Positions 59,401-62,248 of a stretch of DNA of 62,248 nt are shown here, one piece after another (the stretch's first letter is position 1; every line of letters starts with the position of its first letter). Position numbers and translations under genes: made by a program. A model generated the notes under the pieces. The model made no database searches, was not told the origin of the DNA, and worked only from the letters and a program-made list of their open reading frames with translations. Source of the DNA: Spirochaetaceae bacterium (GTDB lineage Bacteria; Spirochaetota; Spirochaetia; DSM-27196; PWMO01); assembly GCA_007693945.1 (NCBI GenBank), contig RECP01000057.1, positions 1-62,248 of the forward strand, read 5' to 3'.

Positions 59401-59915
59401 TCGGGAGTGTCACTCCAGACGTAGTAATCGCGGTGCACCGACCCGGGTTTGGCTCGCCGCGAACGCTGGAACCACCGGTGTTGATCCGAGGTGTGGTTGA
59501 TCACCAGCTCGGTGATCACGCGGATGTCGCGCCGGTGGGCTTCACGCAGCAGTTTCCGGAAGTCCGCCAGAGTACCGTAATCGCGGTTGATACTGAAATA
59601 GTCCGAAATATCGTAGCCGTCATCCAGCAGGGGCGAAGGATAGAACGGCAGCAGCCACAGCGCCGATACACCGAGATCCTGCACATAGTCGAGTTTGCGG
59701 ATGACTCCCTGTATATCACCAATTCCGTCGTTGTTGCTGTCAAAGAACGACTTGATGTGCAGTTCGTAGATCACCGCGTCCTTATACCACAGCGGGTCCG
59801 ACGCGGTCAGAACCTGGTGGTTGGGGCGCTTGTCTTTCACTTTGCTAACACTCCGTTTGCTCGCACGGCTCGTGCCGACACTCCGCGGCTCGCCCTGAGC
59901 CGCGAAGGAATTCAC
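56493..59915 (-). CDS. treS: Trehalose synthase-maltokinase fusion
   Basis: 1140 residues; GTG 59915 overlaps the glgE stop (GTGA). Residues about 40-600 are TreS, a GH13 enzyme interconverting maltose and trehalose: WYKDAVIYELHIKSFFDSNN, VITELVINHTSDQHRWFQ, nucleophile Asp in GVDALRLDAIPYLF, acid/base Glu in LLAEANQWPEDAAEYF and FLRNHDELTLEM. From about 640 the maltokinase part starts (WFGGKGRTIRRLSF cap) and ends with kinase motifs THGDYHLGQTLHTGKDFMII, DFEGEPARSMTERR and SALRDVAGMIRSFHYAAHGA. The kinase makes maltose-1-phosphate from maltose and ATP, the substrate of GlgE next door. Both functions look intact. Confidence 0.95.
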   Translation of the reverse strand: MNSFAAQGEPRSVGTSRASKRSVSKVKDKRPNHQVLTASDPLWYKDAVIYELHIKSFFDSNNDGIGDIQGVIRKLDYVQDLGVSALWLLPFYPSPLLDDGYDISDYFSINRDYGTLADFRKLLREAHRRDIRVITELVINHTSDQHRWFQRSRRAKPGSVHRDYYVWSDTPDKYLDARIIFTDFESSNWSWDPVAQAYYWHRFYHHQPDLNYDNPRVCEEIFAVLDYWFEMGVDALRLDAIPYLFERDDTNCENLPETHAFLKALRAHMDARFSDKMLLAEANQWPEDAAEYFGDGDECHMGFHFPIMPRLFMSLRMEDRFPIMDMLEQSLDIPENCQWGMFLRNHDELTLEMVTDEERDYMYKAYAQDPRARINVGIRRRLAPLLDNNRRRIELLNCLLFALPGTPILYYGDEIGMGDNYYLGDRDGVRTPMQWSPDRNAGFSQANPQSLYLPVIVDSEYHYSTVNVENQSRNLSSLLWFMRRALAVRKQYRVFGRGTIEFLASDNPCVLTFVRRLEEENILVVANLSRHGQAVTVQMPDFSGYRVTEIFSDNDFPPITDAPYTLTMAPHSFYWFDLRPAEQTGIQESDEALHIECNSSWARVLGTAAERDLVAVIRKYLTRVRWFGGKGRTIRRLSFGETLTIGAEDQTFHVLRLDVLYAKGTQQSYLLPLGFAVQEQEASLLREAPQGVIAYLKTRDHEGIVYDAVYSSLFRAALLDAIAQKRNKRFGSSRLVAHRGSAFARMLGHDGLPRSSQVLKTEQSNTSVFYGNQFFLKLYRRLEDGVNPDVELTRVLTEQTAFRNLPAYAGSVEWHPNDGKPVTIGLLQQCVANETDGWSYALHNVEQALAHAQTLSSAAADRVNVPDSIFGLDPDTIPDAARDFIGPVFVEMVAILGRRTAELHIALASLSGEPDLTPEPFSLLYQKSLQQSIRGMILKVFGQLEDTLPRLAAETAEPIRSILARKRTVLARLRRIGERKIVGLKIRTHGDYHLGQTLHTGKDFMIIDFEGEPARSMTERRLKQSALRDVAGMIRSFHYAAHGANLLRAVRHGADINYLTGWADVWYSYVGGVFLHAYRAAVVAQHGAARFIPEDPGDFAVLLETFLLEKAVYELGYEMNNRPEWLIIPVRGLEALLGEE

Positions 59916-61930
59916 ATGAAGTAGTCGAAATCGGTCTCACGCCGCAAGCGACGCCGCACGGTGAAGACATGCGCCGGCATGTCATGCGGATCGATCTGGA
60001 CGAAGTTGGTCGGCCCGTTCCAGATGTAACGCTCCCCGGTCAGGCCGTCCTCCATGAGGTACTGTTCGTCGGAACTGAGGCCCAGACGATCGAGCGGAAG
60101 CGTCACCCAGCCCGACTGCACGTAGCGCGTGTCGAGATTGACCACCATCACGGTGGCGTTACTGCCGTCGTCGCTGATCTTGGCGTAACAGATGATGTTC
60201 TCGTTGTCGCTGACGCACAACTCTACGTTGCGCGTACTGCGTAGCGAGATATTGTCGCGACGGATCCGGTTCACCTGCCGCATCAGCGGGCGGATGGTAT
60301 CGGTCAGATCCCAGCGCTTGATTTCGTACTTCTCGGAATCGAGGTACTCTTCCCGGCCCTCGATTGCCTCGTCCAGGCAGAGTTCGAACGCCGGACCGTA
60401 GACGCCGTAGTTTGACGACAGCGTTGCGGCCAGCACCAGTCTGATGATAAAGGCCGGACGGCCACCGTGCTGCAGATACTCGGGCAGGATATCGGGCGTA
60501 TTCGGCCAGAAGTTGGGGCGAAAATACTCGGCGAGCTCGGTGGCGGTCAGTTCGCGGATATACTGCTCGAGCTCGTGTCTTGTGTTGCGCCAGGTGAAGT
60601 AGGTGTACGACTGGTTGAAACCGACCTTGGCCAGCCGCGCCATAACCTTGGGCCGCGTAAACGCCTCGGCCAGAAAGATGAGATCCGGATAGGCGGCGCG
60701 CGTCTCGGCGATCAGCCAGCGCCAGAACTCAAACGGCTTGGTATGCGGATTGTCAACGCGGAAGATACGTACACCCTGTCTCGCCCAGTAGACCACCACT
60801 CGCTTGAGCTCTTTCCACAGATTCCACCAGTCCCCGGTTTCGAAATTGAGCGGCAGGATGTCCTGATACTTCTTGGGCGGATTCTCGGCGTACTGCACCG
60901 TCCCGTCCGGCCGCCACTTGAACCACTGCGGGTGATCGCGTACGTAGGGATGATCGGGAGAGCACTGAAACGCCAGATCCATGGCAATCTCGAGCCCGTT
61001 CTCGTCCGCCGCCCTCACCAGGGTCCGAAAGCTCTTGAGATCGCCCAGTTGGGGATGCAGTTCGGTATGGCCGCCTTCGGTCGAGCCGATGGCCCACGGA
61101 CTGCCGGGATCGTCCGTCTGGGCGGTGGTGACGTTGTTGCGGCCCTTGCGATGTGCGCGGCCGATGGGGTGCACGGGCGGAAGGTAGACGACGTTGAAGC
61201 CCATATCGGCGATCTCGGGCAGCCATTTGCGGCAATCATCAAACGTGCCGTGTTGACCACTGCCGGCCGCCGAGCGCGGAAAGAACTCGTACCAGGCGCT
61301 GAAGACCGCCCGCGGACGATCGACGTGCACGCCCAGCAGCGGCTCCCAGGTGTTGGCCCGCTCACGATCGGGCCAGGCGCGCATCAGCTGCGTGATATCC
61401 GCGCTCAGAGCCAGCCGCACTGCACCGTCCATAACACGCGGCGTGCGAAGCGCCGCCGCCCACTCCTGCAGCCGCGCCGCATCGGCTGCCGCGGTTGCCG
61501 CAGCGCCGTGGCCGCCGGCAGCAGCGCGCTCGGCGGCCTGTGAAACAAGATCGGCGCCAATCTGCAGCTCGACCGTCAACTCCTGGCCGGCACGGTGCTT
61601 CTTCTCCAGATCGGCCTGCCATGTTTCAAAGTGGTCGACCCAGGCGCGTACCGTGTAGTGGTAATCAATGAGCTCGTTGACGGCGAACGCCGCGGTCCAC
61701 TCGTCATTGTGGATATGCTGCATATCCTGCACCAACCACGCATCGTCGTTTGCGGGCCGTGACAGGAGTTCCACACGGATGTGGTCGTGTCCGTCTCCAA
61801 ATACGTGGGCCAGGACCCTGACACTCTCACCCACCGCGCGTTTGACGGGAAACGCACCACAGTCAATCTGAGGCGCGATGCGATCGATAATCGCACGCCT
61901 GTCACCTGATGTCTGTGCTTTTTGCGGCAT
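59912..61930 (-). CDS. glgE: Alpha-1,4-glucan:maltose-1-phosphate maltosyltransferase
   Basis: 672 residues from ATG 61930. GH13 subfamily enzyme that extends alpha-glucan with maltosyl units from maltose-1-phosphate. The N-terminal domain has IAPQIDCGAFPVKRAVGESV; the catalytic part has VVYLPPVHPIGRAHRKGRNN, nucleophile Asp in RIFRVDNPHTKPFEFWRWLI, acid/base Glu in LIFLAEAFTRPKVMARL and FTWRNTRHELEQYI. The start has no clear ribosome site, but a -10-like TATTAT ends 6 bases ahead. It heads the operon with treS-maltokinase and the thioesterase. Branching enzyme (glgB) is not in the window. Confidence 0.95.
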   Translation of the reverse strand: MPQKAQTSGDRRAIIDRIAPQIDCGAFPVKRAVGESVRVLAHVFGDGHDHIRVELLSRPANDDAWLVQDMQHIHNDEWTAAFAVNELIDYHYTVRAWVDHFETWQADLEKKHRAGQELTVELQIGADLVSQAAERAAAGGHGAAATAAADAARLQEWAAALRTPRVMDGAVRLALSADITQLMRAWPDRERANTWEPLLGVHVDRPRAVFSAWYEFFPRSAAGSGQHGTFDDCRKWLPEIADMGFNVVYLPPVHPIGRAHRKGRNNVTTAQTDDPGSPWAIGSTEGGHTELHPQLGDLKSFRTLVRAADENGLEIAMDLAFQCSPDHPYVRDHPQWFKWRPDGTVQYAENPPKKYQDILPLNFETGDWWNLWKELKRVVVYWARQGVRIFRVDNPHTKPFEFWRWLIAETRAAYPDLIFLAEAFTRPKVMARLAKVGFNQSYTYFTWRNTRHELEQYIRELTATELAEYFRPNFWPNTPDILPEYLQHGGRPAFIIRLVLAATLSSNYGVYGPAFELCLDEAIEGREEYLDSEKYEIKRWDLTDTIRPLMRQVNRIRRDNISLRSTRNVELCVSDNENIICYAKISDDGSNATVMVVNLDTRYVQSGWVTLPLDRLGLSSDEQYLMEDGLTGERYIWNGPTNFVQIDPHDMPAHVFTVRRRLRRETDFDYFM

Positions 61931-61936
61931 GCGCCT

Positions 61937-61966
61937 ATAATACGTCAACGGCACAGCCGATTGCAA
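61937..61966 (-). promoter_or_regulatory. Promoter abutting glgE (leaderless type)
   Basis: TTGCAA (61966-61961) and TATTAT (61942-61937) on the minus strand are 18 bases apart, and only 6 bases separate the -10 from ATG 61930. The element TTGCAA occurs twice in direct order (61961-61966 and 61968-61973). Confidence 0.5.
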
Positions 61967-62000
61967 GTTGCAATCGACGTGGATGCGCCCTGCCGGGCGC

Positions 62001-62035
62001 ACAAACGAAAACGGCCCCGCCGTGAAGCGGGGCCG
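62001..62035 (-). terminator. Rho-independent terminator after the tRNA genes
   Basis: CGGCCCCGC (62027-62035 side) and its complement (62012-62020) form a 9-bp GC stem with a 6-base loop, followed on the minus strand by TTTTCGTTT. It lies 6 bases after the tRNA-Arg gene and insulates the glgE operon. Confidence 0.85.
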
Positions 62036-62040
62036 CTGGA

Positions 62041-62117
62041 TGGTATGCCCAAGAGGATTCGAACCTCCGACCTTTAGATCCGCAATCTAACGCTCTATCC
62101 ATCTGAGCTATGGGCAC
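62041..62117 (-). tRNA. tRNA-Arg, anticodon GCG
   Basis: 77 bases with encoded CCA. The acceptor stem GTGCCCA/TGGGCAT has a G-U first pair, the D arm GCTCAGATGGATAGAGC carries A20 as in arginine tRNAs, and the anticodon stem TTAGA/TCTAA holds the loop TTGCGGA (anticodon GCG, reading CGC and CGU). T arm is GGAGG TTCGAAT CCTCT. Most bacteria read these codons with an ACG anticodon modified to inosine. Confidence 0.93.
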
Positions 62118-62159
62118 ATGTTCTTCCGGTCCGAGCGAAACCGCACAGGATCCGGGCAA

Positions 62160-62247
<88 letters not shown>

Positions 62248-62248
62248 C

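Overview
The window is a GC-rich bacterial chromosome segment that most likely comes from a Spirochaetota member (Spirochaeta-like, probably anaerobic, environmental). The reasons are indirect. Four transport binding proteins start their mature parts with the Gly-rich, Glu/Ala-rich junction common in spirochaetal binding proteins (FAGGSREA, FPAGGREAA, FSRGAAEAE, FAAGVRED). An aldehyde:ferredoxin-oxidoreductase-like enzyme is present. Sugar ABC, TRAP, Gfo/Idh/MocA and uroporphyrinogen-decarboxylase-like genes are abundant. No ribosomal RNA or phylogenetic marker is present, so this is an inference.

Layout. Positions 1-635 hold the 5' part of a zinc/manganese ABC binding protein with a His-rich loop. 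Positions 0.8-5.5 kb are an accessory zone of broken genes: a spermidine-synthase-like N-terminus, a deleted higBA pair, a coiled-coil protein with 21-bp repeats, a yefM with an internal deletion, a yoeB with two in-frame stops, a vapC-like PIN gene, an interrupted molybdopterin-binding TOBE protein, an intact MOT1-type molybdate transporter and a nucleotidyltransferase pair. Positions 5.7-21.8 kb look like stable chromosome: lgt, a nitronate-monooxygenase-like enzyme, a SEC-C protein, two exported proteins, an AraC/GyrI regulator, a CPBP protease, an MFS transporter, padR-chrA and the AOR-like enzyme. Positions 22-25.6 kb are again decayed: a patatin-like gene and an ADP-ribosylglycohydrolase gene, both without 5' ends, abut head to head, followed by a small PMP3 protein and an ankyrin-like gene.

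Positions 25.7-55.8 kb are a row of uptake/catabolic units. Unit A (25.7-34.9 kb) is a branched-chain-amino-acid-type ABC importer co-directional with a Gfo/Idh/MocA dehydrogenase, a sugar-isomerase-like TIM barrel and a CBM9-like protein, divergent from a XylR-type regulator. A 14-bp-arm palindrome overlaps the promoter. Unit B (36.3-43.5 kb) joins an FAD oxidoreductase fused to an Asp-box propeller, a family-1 sugar ABC importer without its ATPase, and a sulfatase that lacks a signal peptide. Unit C (44.6-48.4 kb) is acyl-CoA ligase, MFS and PHP phosphoesterase. Unit D (48.6-55.8 kb) is a TRAP importer with a divergent AraC regulator, a nitrilase-superfamily hydrolase, a UroD-like protein and a second Gfo/Idh/MocA dehydrogenase.

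Positions 55.9-62.2 kb hold the GlgE-pathway operon (glgE, a treS-maltokinase fusion and a hotdog thioesterase), preceded by a terminator and two tRNA genes, tRNA-Arg with anticodon GCG and tRNA-Ser with anticodon GCU.

Two start-site classes are visible. Many genes have AGGAGG-like ribosome sites, while at least five others have no such site but carry a -10-like box 5-7 bases before the start codon, as expected for leaderless transcripts. All function calls rest on reading motifs by eye; no database search was possible.
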